This document shows positions 7,741 to 15,468 of a DNA stretch of 64,000 nt, one piece after another. Below the pieces are notes generated by a model, which did not search any database, was not told the DNA's origin, and saw nothing but the letters and a program-made list of their open reading frames with translations. The position numbers were made by a program, and so were the translations under genes. The DNA is from Hyphomonas sp. (GTDB taxonomy: Bacteria > Pseudomonadota > Alphaproteobacteria > Caulobacterales > Hyphomonadaceae), in the NCBI RefSeq assembly GCF_013823385.1, contig NZ_PNMA01000021.1:1-64000 (forward strand). Direction: 5' to 3'. Positions within the stretch are counted from its first letter, which is position 1. Each line of letters begins with the position of its first letter.

Positions 7741-8271
7741 ATGCCAAACCCCCGCAAAATCCACCGCGCCCGCGAGCTGCGCCGCCACATGCCCCCGGCG
7801 GAAAAGGCGGTCTGGTGGCATCTGCGCAGCCCCCTGTTCAAACTCTGGCATTTCCGCCGCCAGGCCCCCTGCTGCCCCTGGTTTGCCGATTTCATCAGCC
7901 ACCGGATGAATCTCGTCCTCGAGATCGACGGCGACACCCACACCCCCGGACAGGACGCCGCCCGCGACGCCTGGTTCGCCGCGCGCGGCTATGAAACCCT
8001 CCGCATCCCGAATTCGGACGTGTACGACAATATCGACGGCGTGATGGAAACCATCCTGGCACGGCTGCGCTATATCGAGCAGACCCGGCTTCTGCCGGAC
8101 GCCGCCCCACCCCATAAATGGGGAGGGGGTCAGATCGTGCAGTTGGAAAGCATACCTATCCCCATGCACAACACGTCCCCTCCCCCAGACATGGGGGAGG
8201 GTCAGGGTGGGGGCGCCCTCCGCATGGCGCGACTTACGAAAATTCAGCTACCCAGATACCGCGAGACATAA
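7741..8271 (+). CDS. DUF559 endonuclease-like protein with repeat-derived C terminus
   Basis: Residues 1-115 are a DUF559 domain, a Vsr/very-short-patch-repair-like nuclease fold: RARELRRHMPPAEKAVWWHLR, then FADF (Asp50), LEIDGDTH (Glu61, Asp63, His67) and YETLRIPNSDV. Function is unproven for the family; DNA cleavage is inferred from the fold. From about residue 118 the frame reads through repeat module R5, giving a low-complexity tail (PPHKWGGGQ, PPPDMGEGQGGG) of about 55 residues that does not belong to the domain. The stop overlaps the 3' end of the convergent gene by 28 bases. No ribosome-binding site is visible before ATG 7741. Repeat modules R4 and R5 sit on each side. Confidence 0.75.
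   Translation: MPNPRKIHRARELRRHMPPAEKAVWWHLRSPLFKLWHFRRQAPCCPWFADFISHRMNLVLEIDGDTHTPGQDAARDAWFAARGYETLRIPNSDVYDNIDGVMETILARLRYIEQTRLLPDAAPPHKWGGGQIVQLESIPIPMHNTSPPPDMGEGQGGGALRMARLTKIQLPRYRET
8102..8222. repeat. GC-rich palindrome module R5, inside the DUF559 reading frame
   Basis: The first stem is CCCACCCCAT/ATGGGGAGGG with one A-A mismatch (8106-8115 with 8118-8127). The second is CCCTCCCCCA/TGGGGGAGGG (8178-8187 with 8192-8201). The spacer CAGTTGGAAAGCATACCTAT..CACAACACG and the tail TCAGGGTGGGGGCGCCCTCCGC are nearly the same as in R6. Confidence 0.8.
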
Positions 8272-8846
8272 TCCGGCACCGGCACACGAACACAGTTGGC
8301 GATCTCGCCTTCAATCCGGCCCGCATCCTGCGTTAACACGAGGCTCAACGGAAAAGTGTCCGAGGCGATCAGCAACTGGCGTCCCTGCGGATCGGTGAAC
8401 AGCAATCCAACAGCAACCTCCGCCGCATGCAGCATTTCTCCAGAAAGGCCGCACAAGCCTTCGCGCCTGCGCAACACGTCCAGATTCCACGCCGCAAAAG
8501 GCCACTCGGTCAGGTCTTCCGGCAAAGCGGTGGCATCGGTTTCTGGCACGGCACCCTCGGCACCGAAGGCTGCTTCCGCCAGCGCCCTTAGCTCATGGTC
8601 GCGTGCGCTGCCGCGAAACTTCCGCAAGGCGTCCACGAGATCACTCTGCCGCTCCACGCGGAGCGGGAACACTTCGAATTTCCAGGCAAGATCAACAGAC
8701 CTGCAGGAAACGCGCAGATATTGCCCATCCGACATTTGAAGCCAGACCGTGCTGTCCCGATCGCTCGCAAAGGCACGAATGCCGCTCTGCAGGCTAAGCA
8801 ATACATCGGCTCCGCAAGCCAGCTCGACGGACGCATGCTCAATCAT
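8244..8846 (-). CDS. Hypothetical protein, 200 residues
   Basis: I do not recognise a family. The sequence is soluble and acidic with no signal peptide or membrane segment. It contains alternating hydrophobic strands (VELACGADVLLSLQSG, TVWLQMSDGQYLRVS, RQLLIASDTFPLSLVLT), consistent with a beta-rich small protein. It is bracketed by repeat modules R5 and R6, and its 3' end overlaps the convergent DUF559 gene. No strong ribosome-binding site precedes ATG 8846. Codon use looks normal for the genome, so it is probably a real gene of unknown role. Confidence 0.6.
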   Translation of the reverse strand: MIEHASVELACGADVLLSLQSGIRAFASDRDSTVWLQMSDGQYLRVSCRSVDLAWKFEVFPLRVERQSDLVDALRKFRGSARDHELRALAEAAFGAEGAVPETDATALPEDLTEWPFAAWNLDVLRRREGLCGLSGEMLHAAEVAVGLLFTDPQGRQLLIASDTFPLSLVLTQDAGRIEGEIANCVRVPVPDYVSRYLGS

Positions 8847-8877
8847 GACGGCAGCTTAGCAGCCCCGCACACCAGCC

Positions 8878-9012
8878 CCAACCCCACCCCAGCCCTCCCC
8901 ATGAATGGGGAGGGGGTCAAGTTGCGCAGCTGGAAAGCAAACCTCTCCCCACGCACAACACATCCCCTCCCCCAGACATGGGGGAGGGTTAGGGTGGGGG
9001 CGCCCTCCGCAA
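8878..9012. repeat. GC-rich palindrome module R6
   Basis: Two perfect stems are present: CCCTCCCCAT/ATGGGGAGGG (8893-8902 with 8905-8914) and CCCTCCCCCA/TGGGGGAGGG (8965-8974 with 8979-8988). The spacer CAGCTGGAAAGCAAACCTCT and the tail TTAGGGTGGGGGCGCCCTCC match R5 closely. Confidence 0.8.
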
Positions 9013-9102
9013 AAACACCACCCCGCCCCCCAAAAAACAAACAATTGACACAACCCGCGCCAAATGATCCAACTCCCCCATAAAATCGCCGGGGAGGCAC
9101 GC

Positions 9103-10188
9103 ATGAAACTGTGGCATTGGGGCCTGATCGCGCTCGGCGCTCTCCTGCTCGCCCTGCTGGCCGCGCGGCAGGTCTTCGCCGTCCAGATCGGCGAGGCCGC
9201 CTTCCGCCGCGCCATCGCTGAAAATGTCGGGCAAGACCCCTCCGCCAGCCTCCCCGATGGCCTCCACCTCTATCTCTGCGGCAGCGGCTCGCCCCTGCCA
9301 GACCCCGCCCGCGCCGGGCCCTGTATCGGCGTTCTGGCGGGCGACCGGGCCTTCCTCTTCGATGTCGGCGGCGGCTCCATCCGGCGGCTCACGCGCATGG
9401 GTTTCCCCACAGGCCGCACCGAAAAACTCTATCTCAGCCATCTGCACTCGGACCATTTCGATGGCCTCGGCGAGCTCATGGTCGGCGCCTGGGTCGGCGG
9501 CAGCCGGTCAACGCCGCTGCCCGTTGCCGGCCCGCCGGGCGTTGCCGAAATCACCGATGGCTTCAACGCCGCCTACCGGATCGACAGCACCTATCGCATG
9601 GCCCATCATGGCCCCGCTGTTGCCAATCCGGCCGGTTATGGCCTTGCCCCGGAGGTGATCGATCTGCCCGCCGGCCCCGGCGCCCGCGCCGTGCTGCTGG
9701 ACGAGGGCGGCCTTCAGATCACCGCCTTCCTCGTCAACCATTCCCCGGTCGAGCCAGCCTATGGCTTCCGCATCGATTACAAGGGCCGCTCTGCCGTCAT
9801 CAGCGGCGATACGGTGTATTCGGACAATCTCGTCCGCGTGGCCGAAGGCGCCGACATCCTCTTCCACGAAGCGCTGAACCCGGAGATGGTCGCCGCCATG
9901 TCGCAGGCCGCCGGCGAGGCGGGCGCCGCCCCGCTGTCAAAGGTGTTTGCCGATATCCTCGACTATCACGCCTCCCCGGTGGACGCGGCCCGCGCCGCTG
10001 AAGCCGCCGGGGTGGAGCGTCTGGTGATCTACCATATCGTCCCGCCCCTGCCCTCGAAGCTGCTCTACCCCGTCTTCCTGAAGGGCACCGGCGCGGCCTA
10101 TGCCGGCAGGATCGATGTCGGCGAGGATGGCACGCTCTACTCCCTTCCCGCTGCGGGCGGGCTGGAACGGAAAACCGTGACGCGGTGA
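9103..10188 (+). CDS. Membrane-anchored metallo-beta-lactamase-fold hydrolase
   Basis: The 361-residue product starts with an uncleaved-type membrane anchor (WGLIALGALLLALLAARQV). It then has an MBL core with the zinc motif SHLHSDHFDG at about residues 110-119, VNHSPVEPAYGFRI, ISGDT (metal-bridging Asp) and a C-terminal VIYHIVPP His. The arrangement resembles RNase Z/arylsulfatase-like MBL enzymes. Start 9103 is chosen over an upstream ATG at 9064 because GGGGAGG precedes it by six bases and it gives a clean signal-anchor. The catalytic domain should face the periplasm. Substrate unknown; phosphodiester or sulfate ester hydrolysis is a family-based guess. Confidence 0.85.
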   Translation: MKLWHWGLIALGALLLALLAARQVFAVQIGEAAFRRAIAENVGQDPSASLPDGLHLYLCGSGSPLPDPARAGPCIGVLAGDRAFLFDVGGGSIRRLTRMGFPTGRTEKLYLSHLHSDHFDGLGELMVGAWVGGSRSTPLPVAGPPGVAEITDGFNAAYRIDSTYRMAHHGPAVANPAGYGLAPEVIDLPAGPGARAVLLDEGGLQITAFLVNHSPVEPAYGFRIDYKGRSAVISGDTVYSDNLVRVAEGADILFHEALNPEMVAAMSQAAGEAGAAPLSKVFADILDYHASPVDAARAAEAAGVERLVIYHIVPPLPSKLLYPVFLKGTGAAYAGRIDVGEDGTLYSLPAAGGLERKTVTR

Positions 10189-10220
10189 CGGCCCTGGGGC
10201 GGCGCGGGGGTGGCACGGGG

Positions 10221-10257
10221 CTGACCGGATTTGTCCGGATCTGTCCGGAACTGTCCT
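10221..10257. repeat. 10-bp-periodic TGTCCGGA repeat, copy A
   Basis: Four consecutive 10-base units (CTGACCGGAT, TTGTCCGGAT, CTGTCCGGAA, CTGTCCTCAA) lie in the intergenic space after the MBL hydrolase gene. The core TCCGGA is itself palindromic, and its 10-base spacing puts each copy on the same helix face. Related arrays occur at 42741-42820 and 51103-51140. Confidence 0.75.
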
Positions 10258-10322
10258 CAAAATGACACGTTACCCGCCCAGTTAAGGCGATACCGGACCG
10301 CCTGAAACATAAGGGAAATCAC

Positions 10323-10817
10323 ATGACCAGCCTCCGCCTCCTCGCCCTGGCCGCCGCCAGCGGAATTATCCTCGCCGCCTGCACCCCCGCTGCCGATCAG
10401 ACCACACCGGCGGCAGAGCCCCCGCCGGTTCCGGCTGCAGAAGACGATCTTGCCGTCGCCCCCGAAGCTGCCCCGGCCGCAGACTGCGCGGTTCTGGACT
10501 CGCGGGACTGGGAAGCCTGGATCGACCGGATGCCCGGCCCCGACGCCTCGCCCACCGTCCATGTCATCGGAAAAGTTGATGTCAGATCAGGGGGTTACAC
10601 CTTCACCTGGAACGTCGGCCCGATGGACCGCTCGATGACCCCGGCGCTCAATCTGGAGCTCATTCCGGTTGCCCCCACTGAGCCCGCCACGATGGCCATC
10701 GCCACCGAGGAGGTCCACTATACCGGCCCCCTCGCCGGCAGCAGCTACAGCCGCGTCACCATCACCTGCGGCGGCCAGACCCTCGGCGAAATCGCCGAGA
10801 TCACCGAGGCCCACTGA
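10323..10817 (+). CDS. Putative lipoprotein, unknown function
   Basis: The 164-residue product begins with a lipoprotein signal peptide ending in the lipobox ILAAC (Cys around residue 20). A Pro/Ala/Glu-rich linker to about residue 55 leads to a C-terminal domain of roughly 100 residues. That domain contains two Cys residues (DCAVLD and ITCGGQ) that could form a disulfide. AAGGGA precedes the ATG at a good distance. I do not recognise the domain. The protein is expected on the periplasmic face of a membrane. Downstream it is convergent with the Crp-family gene. Confidence 0.7.
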   Translation: MTSLRLLALAAASGIILAACTPAADQTTPAAEPPPVPAAEDDLAVAPEAAPAADCAVLDSRDWEAWIDRMPGPDASPTVHVIGKVDVRSGGYTFTWNVGPMDRSMTPALNLELIPVAPTEPATMAIATEEVHYTGPLAGSSYSRVTITCGGQTLGEIAEITEAH

Positions 10818-10843
10818 CCCTTCCGGCCCCAGGCCTCGCCGGC

Positions 10844-11584
10844 TCAGACCAGCGAGGCCTGCCCCGGCGCCGCCTCCCCCAGCGTGAACCCGCTCTCGCC
10901 ATGCAGCGCCAGCTGATTCAGCCGCGCGCGGTCGAGAATGTCGATCCGGCTGCGCGAGATGCGGATCATGTCCGCCTGTTCCAGATACTGCAGAAGACGG
11001 TTGGTCCACTGGCGGGAGGCCATGATCGACATGGCGATCTGATCCTGCGTCACCGGGCTGATGAAGGAGGAGTTCACCCGCCCGCCATGCGGCTCGCTCG
11101 TCAGGTCCAGCAGGCGCCGCGCCAGCCGCTGCAGCGGTGTAAAGGCAAGGCTTTCCACAACATGGGTATAGATCGCCCGGATCGACGCCATCTCCGGCAA
11201 TACGAACCGGCGGAAGTTCTCTGCGTCTGACAGGAACATCCGCTGCACCGCCGCCAGCGGCAGATGCAGCACCTCGCAAGTCTGGCTGGCAATCACCGAA
11301 AAGGTGTAGGGGCCCCCGTCAACGCAGGCGAGAAAGCCCGTCCAGTCGCCCGGCCGGTGCACCGCCACCAGGATGTCGAGCCCGGCCCGCGTTGTGCCGA
11401 TAATCTGGGCTTCCCCGCTCACCAGCCCGAAGATGCCGATGGGCGGATCCCCCTGCCGCGCGAGAGGCTTGCCCCGCCGCAACTTGTGCCGCGTGGAATT
11501 TTGAAGAACTTCTTCCTGCAACGCCTCCGGCAATGCCGAAAACCATCGGCCCCGCTGCAGGTCGAGCGATCTGTGTGTCTGCAT
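10844..11584 (-). CDS. Crp/Fnr-family transcriptional regulator
   Basis: The 246-residue protein has an N-terminal cyclic-nucleotide-binding-type beta barrel (about 20-140, with GEAQIIGTTRAGLDILVAVHRPGDWTG). It is followed by a long dimerisation helix and a C-terminal winged helix (about 165-225: ISPVTQDQIAMSIMASRQWTNRLLQYLEQ). No Fnr-type cysteine cluster is present, so it is unlikely to be an oxygen sensor. The canonical cAMP phosphate-binding RxS motif is also not obvious, leaving the ligand open. GGGGAGG lies upstream of the ATG. Targets are not evident; the divergent META-domain lipoprotein gene is a candidate. Confidence 0.85.
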   Translation of the reverse strand: MQTHRSLDLQRGRWFSALPEALQEEVLQNSTRHKLRRGKPLARQGDPPIGIFGLVSGEAQIIGTTRAGLDILVAVHRPGDWTGFLACVDGGPYTFSVIASQTCEVLHLPLAAVQRMFLSDAENFRRFVLPEMASIRAIYTHVVESLAFTPLQRLARRLLDLTSEPHGGRVNSSFISPVTQDQIAMSIMASRQWTNRLLQYLEQADMIRISRSRIDILDRARLNQLALHGESGFTLGEAAPGQASLV

Positions 11585-11815
11585 CGGCGATACCTCCCCA
11601 GTATGCGCCAGTCTGTTACCCTCAAGGGGAGATTAGCAGCTTCCACAGGCATGGAAACGGCCTTCCGCATCCGGCTGGGCGTATCGTAAGGTAAGATACC
11701 AATATGCCCGCCATAATGCGGCCTTGCTGATGCCATCCCATCCCGGGATCTGCCGCAGCGGCGGGCATGGGAAGCAAGCCGCAGCGCTGGCACATTGATC
11801 TGAAGGGAGGCCTGA

Positions 11816-13354
11816 ATGGCACAGAGAAAGTTTTACACCCGCGCGCTTATCCCGCTTTTTCTCATCGCGGCGGCGCCCGTGCTCAGCGCCTGTCAGACGC
11901 CGCCCGCCGCCCTGTCGCCCCAGGAGGCGGCCGCCGTGCTGACCGTCACCGGCTCTGCAACCTATCGGGAACGGATGGCCGCCCCGAAAGGCTCCGTCCT
12001 CAAGGTGGAGCTGTCCGACACCTCCCGCGCCGATGCCCCGGCCATCTCCCTCGCCGACTGGTCTGACAGCCTGGATGATGGCGGCGTGCCGAAAAAATTT
12101 ATTCTTCGCGTTAATGACCCCCTCGACCCGCGCTTCACCTACACCCTGCGCGCCACTGTCACCGGGCCGGACGGCAAACTTTTATGGGCCACTGATACCG
12201 TCCATCAGGTTGAGGCGGTCAGCGGCGCCGTAGACGCCGGAACGCTGGTGATGGTGAAAGTCGCCCCCGCGCCTGCGCCCGTGCCCCCTGCCCCGCCGCC
12301 GGAAGCGCCCGCCGCGCTGAAACTGACCGGCAAGGAGTACCGCGTGACCGCCATTGGCGGCCAGCCGGTCTCCGGCCAGCGCCCGATGACCGTCAAATTC
12401 GGCGAAGATGGCCGCGTCGGCGGCTTTGGCGGCTGCAACACCTATGGCGGCAGTTTCGGCGAAACGGACGGCAAGATCACCTTCGGAGACATCATCTCCA
12501 CCATGATGGCCTGCCTCGATCAGAGGGCCGGCGCGCAGGAAGGCGCGCTTTATGCTGCCCTCAAGGGCACGGCCACCTTTGCCCCCGGCGCAGACGGCAA
12601 GGTGGTGCTCACCGCCGGAAACGGCACGCAGATCGAACTCTCCCCAGCTGGCCTCAAGCCGCTGGCGGGCACACGCTGGCAGGTCGAGACAATGGGCGGC
12701 ACGGCGATCGTGGCGGGCAGCGAACCGCAGATCACCTTCACGCAAGACGGCCAGATCAACGGCACCACGGGCTGCAACCGCTTCTTCGGCGCCTATGTCC
12801 AGACCGGCGCGCAGATCGCCTTTTCCGGCGTCGGCATGACCAAGATGGCCTGCATGGCAGACGGCGTGATGGCGCAGGAATCCGCCTTCGGCGCGATCCT
12901 TTCGGGCAAGACCGAGGGCCGGATCGACGGCTTCGGAAACCTCGTCATTCGCGGGGAAAAAGGCATCTCCTTCACCGCCCGGCCTCTGCCGGCAGAGGGC
13001 GAAGGGATAGAGGGCGACCCCGCCGTGCTCGGCGGCGGCACCTGGACGGTGGAAGACCTCAACCGCGGCGGCGTGATCGACAATACCGTCCTTACCCTGA
13101 CCTTCACGGAAAACGGCAGGGTCACCGGCTCCACCGGCTGCAACAGCCTCTCGGGCAGCTACACCGCCACTGGCACCACGCTCACCTTCTCGCCGCTGGC
13201 GATGACGCGCCGGGCCTGCGTGGCACCAGCGCTGAACGCTCAGGAGGCAAAGTTCAGCAAAGCCCTGCAGGGCGAAATGGCCTGGCGCCTCACCGCCGAT
13301 GGCGCCCTCGAACTCACGCGCGAGGGCGGCCACCGCGTGCTGCTGCGGCAATAA
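11816..13354 (+). CDS. Lipoprotein with YbaY domain and three META (HslJ) domains
   Basis: The 512-residue protein has a lipobox signal peptide (APVLSAC, Cys near residue 26) and a YbaY-like beta-sandwich domain (about 40-140). An Ala/Pro linker is followed by three META/HslJ repeats at about 168-285, 290-395 and 405-510. Each META unit shows the GGCNTY or GCNRFFG motif and a TMMAC-type second cysteine. META domains occur in HslJ, a heat-induced envelope protein linked to novobiocin resistance in E. coli. A triple array fused to YbaY is larger than usual and suggests an envelope scaffold or stress role. GGGAGG precedes the ATG. Confidence 0.85.
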   Translation: MAQRKFYTRALIPLFLIAAAPVLSACQTPPAALSPQEAAAVLTVTGSATYRERMAAPKGSVLKVELSDTSRADAPAISLADWSDSLDDGGVPKKFILRVNDPLDPRFTYTLRATVTGPDGKLLWATDTVHQVEAVSGAVDAGTLVMVKVAPAPAPVPPAPPPEAPAALKLTGKEYRVTAIGGQPVSGQRPMTVKFGEDGRVGGFGGCNTYGGSFGETDGKITFGDIISTMMACLDQRAGAQEGALYAALKGTATFAPGADGKVVLTAGNGTQIELSPAGLKPLAGTRWQVETMGGTAIVAGSEPQITFTQDGQINGTTGCNRFFGAYVQTGAQIAFSGVGMTKMACMADGVMAQESAFGAILSGKTEGRIDGFGNLVIRGEKGISFTARPLPAEGEGIEGDPAVLGGGTWTVEDLNRGGVIDNTVLTLTFTENGRVTGSTGCNSLSGSYTATGTTLTFSPLAMTRRACVAPALNAQEAKFSKALQGEMAWRLTADGALELTREGGHRVLLRQ

Positions 13355-13375
13355 AACTGAGGGACAGGCGCGGCC

Positions 13376-15322
13376 TTATCCCCCGATCGGGCCGCCGCCA
13401 TTCCGTGTAATGACCATCACGCTGGGGCGCGGCGGCATGGCAGGCTGGAAGTCCGGCCAGCGCGTGCCCGGCGCCTCAAAGCTCGCCCCGTCGGTGTCGC
13501 CGGGATGCTGAACCGCCAGGAACAGCGCGTCGCCCGCTTCATTGAAACGCGGCCCGCACAGCTCTGCGCCCACGGGACAGCGGAAGAAATGCCGCCCGGT
13601 GCCGCGCCGCGCGCCGTCGGTTTCCAGCGCCCAGAGGCCATCGGCGGCGCCGGAATTCTCGTTGCCATCGGTGGAAACCCAGAGACGCCCCTGCGGGTCG
13701 ATGGCGCAGTTGTCGGGACTCGAAAACCAGCCATTCTCCGTGGTCAGAGGGTTCCACAGCGCGCCCACGGGCGCAACGGACGGGTCCCCGCAGCGCACCA
13801 GCATTTCCCAGCGCGAGGTTTCAGAGGTGAAATCCCCCTCCGGCTCGATGATCTCGATGATATGGCCAAACCGGTTTGAGGCGCGCGGGTTGGCTGCGTC
13901 CACCTGCGCGTCCGTGCGGCGGTCATTGTTGGTCAGCATCACATACACCCGGCCGGTCTTCGGATCGGGCTCAACGTCCTCCGGCCGGTCCATCGGCGTG
14001 GCGCCCAGAACATCAGCCGCGCGCCGCGTTTCAATCAGAACATCGGCCTGCGAAGCAAAGCCGTTTTCCTCCGTCAGCGGACCGGTTCCATGGACCAGCG
14101 GCAGCCACGCCACCGTCCCGTCAGCATCAAACCGCGCCACATACAGCGTGCCCTCGTCCAGAAGGTCCATATTCGCCGCCCGGTCTCCGGCCACGAATTT
14201 TCCTTTGGTCACAAACTTGTAGACATAATCAAAGCGCTGATCGTCGCCAGTATAGACCACAACCCGGCCATCGGGCGCGATCACGTTTTCGGCGCCCTCA
14301 TGCTTCACCCGGCCCAGCGCCGTACGCTTCTTCGGCATCGAGGACGGGTCCATCGGGTCCAGCTCGACGATCCAGCCAAAGCGGTTGGGCTCGTTGGGCT
14401 CCTTGCCTACATCATACCGGTCAAAGAAGCGGCCCCACTGATACCAGCCAGACGGCACGCCATAGCGCTTGTGGTTCTCCGCCTCGCGGTGGCCTTCCGG
14501 CAAGGTTCCGAGGAAGTTGCCGTTGAAGTTTTCCTCCGCCATCAGGAAGGTGCCCCAGGGCGTGATGCCGCCGGCGCAATTGTTCACGGTGCCGGAAACC
14601 AGCGTGCCGGTAGGGTCTTCCGTGGTCTGAAGGCGCGCGCTGCCCGCGGCCGGTCCGGTCATCCGCATCGGTGTCGTGTCTGCCGTGATCCGGCGGTTAT
14701 AGGGCGATCCGACCACCGGCTTCCAGGCGCCGTCTTCCTTGCGGATTTCCACGATCGTGCCGCCATGCGCGGCCATCTCGGTTTCGCACAGCGCCTGGGT
14801 CATCGAGGCCGGATAGCCCGCCGTCACGCCCGGCAGCATGATGTTGGTCGAGGTATATTCGTGATTGACGCACAGCAGCGCCCGCTCGGCGCCGCCGGCA
14901 TCTGCCTCCAGCGGCACCAGGCCGAGGAAGTCGTTATTGTAGCCAAACTGACGGCGCTGGGCCGCGGCGGTCTGGTTCATCGGGTCAAAGGCCGGGCTGT
15001 CGGCAAACAGCGGGTCACCCCAGCGGATCAGCAGATCCGCGCGGTAGCCCTCGGCCACATGATGGGTCTCGTCCATCCCGCGCATGATCTCGGCAAAGCG
15101 GAAAGCCGGCTCTGTGCCTGCCTCGGCAGGCGCTTCTGCCAGCGCCATCGCCCCCTCGCGCCCGGTGGCGCAGCCCACAAGCGCGAGGCCCGAAACCGCC
15201 CCCAGCCCGCCCAGAAAGCCGCGCCGCGACAGGCGCTCGCCGATCACATCGCCAATCGTGGCAGCGCCTGCGGCAATGCGGGGGTTTACGGTCTTGTTCT
15301 CGCTGTCGTCCATCATCGCCAT
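13376..15322 (-). CDS. PhoX-family (DUF839) phosphatase, Tat-exported
   Basis: The 648-residue protein belongs to the PhoX/DUF839 family: a beta-propeller with calcium- and iron-liganding segments such as CVNHEYTSTNIM, TPWGTFLMAEENFNGNF, GRVKHEGAEN and FSSPDNCAIDPQGRLWVSTDG. The N terminus has a twin-arginine signal SRRGFLGGLG followed by a hydrophobic stretch and a lipobox-like ALVGC. It should therefore be exported folded and perhaps lipidated. Start 15322 is chosen because AAGGAGG lies eight bases upstream; ATG 15349 is an alternative. PhoX enzymes hydrolyse phosphomonoesters under phosphate limitation. The gene stands alone, divergent from hscC. Confidence 0.88.
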   Translation of the reverse strand: MAMMDDSENKTVNPRIAAGAATIGDVIGERLSRRGFLGGLGAVSGLALVGCATGREGAMALAEAPAEAGTEPAFRFAEIMRGMDETHHVAEGYRADLLIRWGDPLFADSPAFDPMNQTAAAQRRQFGYNNDFLGLVPLEADAGGAERALLCVNHEYTSTNIMLPGVTAGYPASMTQALCETEMAAHGGTIVEIRKEDGAWKPVVGSPYNRRITADTTPMRMTGPAAGSARLQTTEDPTGTLVSGTVNNCAGGITPWGTFLMAEENFNGNFLGTLPEGHREAENHKRYGVPSGWYQWGRFFDRYDVGKEPNEPNRFGWIVELDPMDPSSMPKKRTALGRVKHEGAENVIAPDGRVVVYTGDDQRFDYVYKFVTKGKFVAGDRAANMDLLDEGTLYVARFDADGTVAWLPLVHGTGPLTEENGFASQADVLIETRRAADVLGATPMDRPEDVEPDPKTGRVYVMLTNNDRRTDAQVDAANPRASNRFGHIIEIIEPEGDFTSETSRWEMLVRCGDPSVAPVGALWNPLTTENGWFSSPDNCAIDPQGRLWVSTDGNENSGAADGLWALETDGARRGTGRHFFRCPVGAELCGPRFNEAGDALFLAVQHPGDTDGASFEAPGTRWPDFQPAMPPRPSVMVITRNGGGPIGG

Positions 15323-15468
15323 CGGGGCGGCCTCCTTCTTCTTCTGCATCTCCCCCCGCCATAGGGCAGTTTTGTAACAGAGGCATGGCACCGGCGTGAA
15401 AGGACGGCTGGACTGAGCCTGCGGACGCGCTAAGGGTGCAGAAGGCATTATCATGGGGGCAGCACCAT

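Noticed and set aside
5437-9012. Palindromic repeats considered as a CRISPR array
   Set aside because: The repeats are irregularly spaced, dispersed among genes, contain internal palindromes and conserved rather than unique spacers, and have no cas genes nearby.
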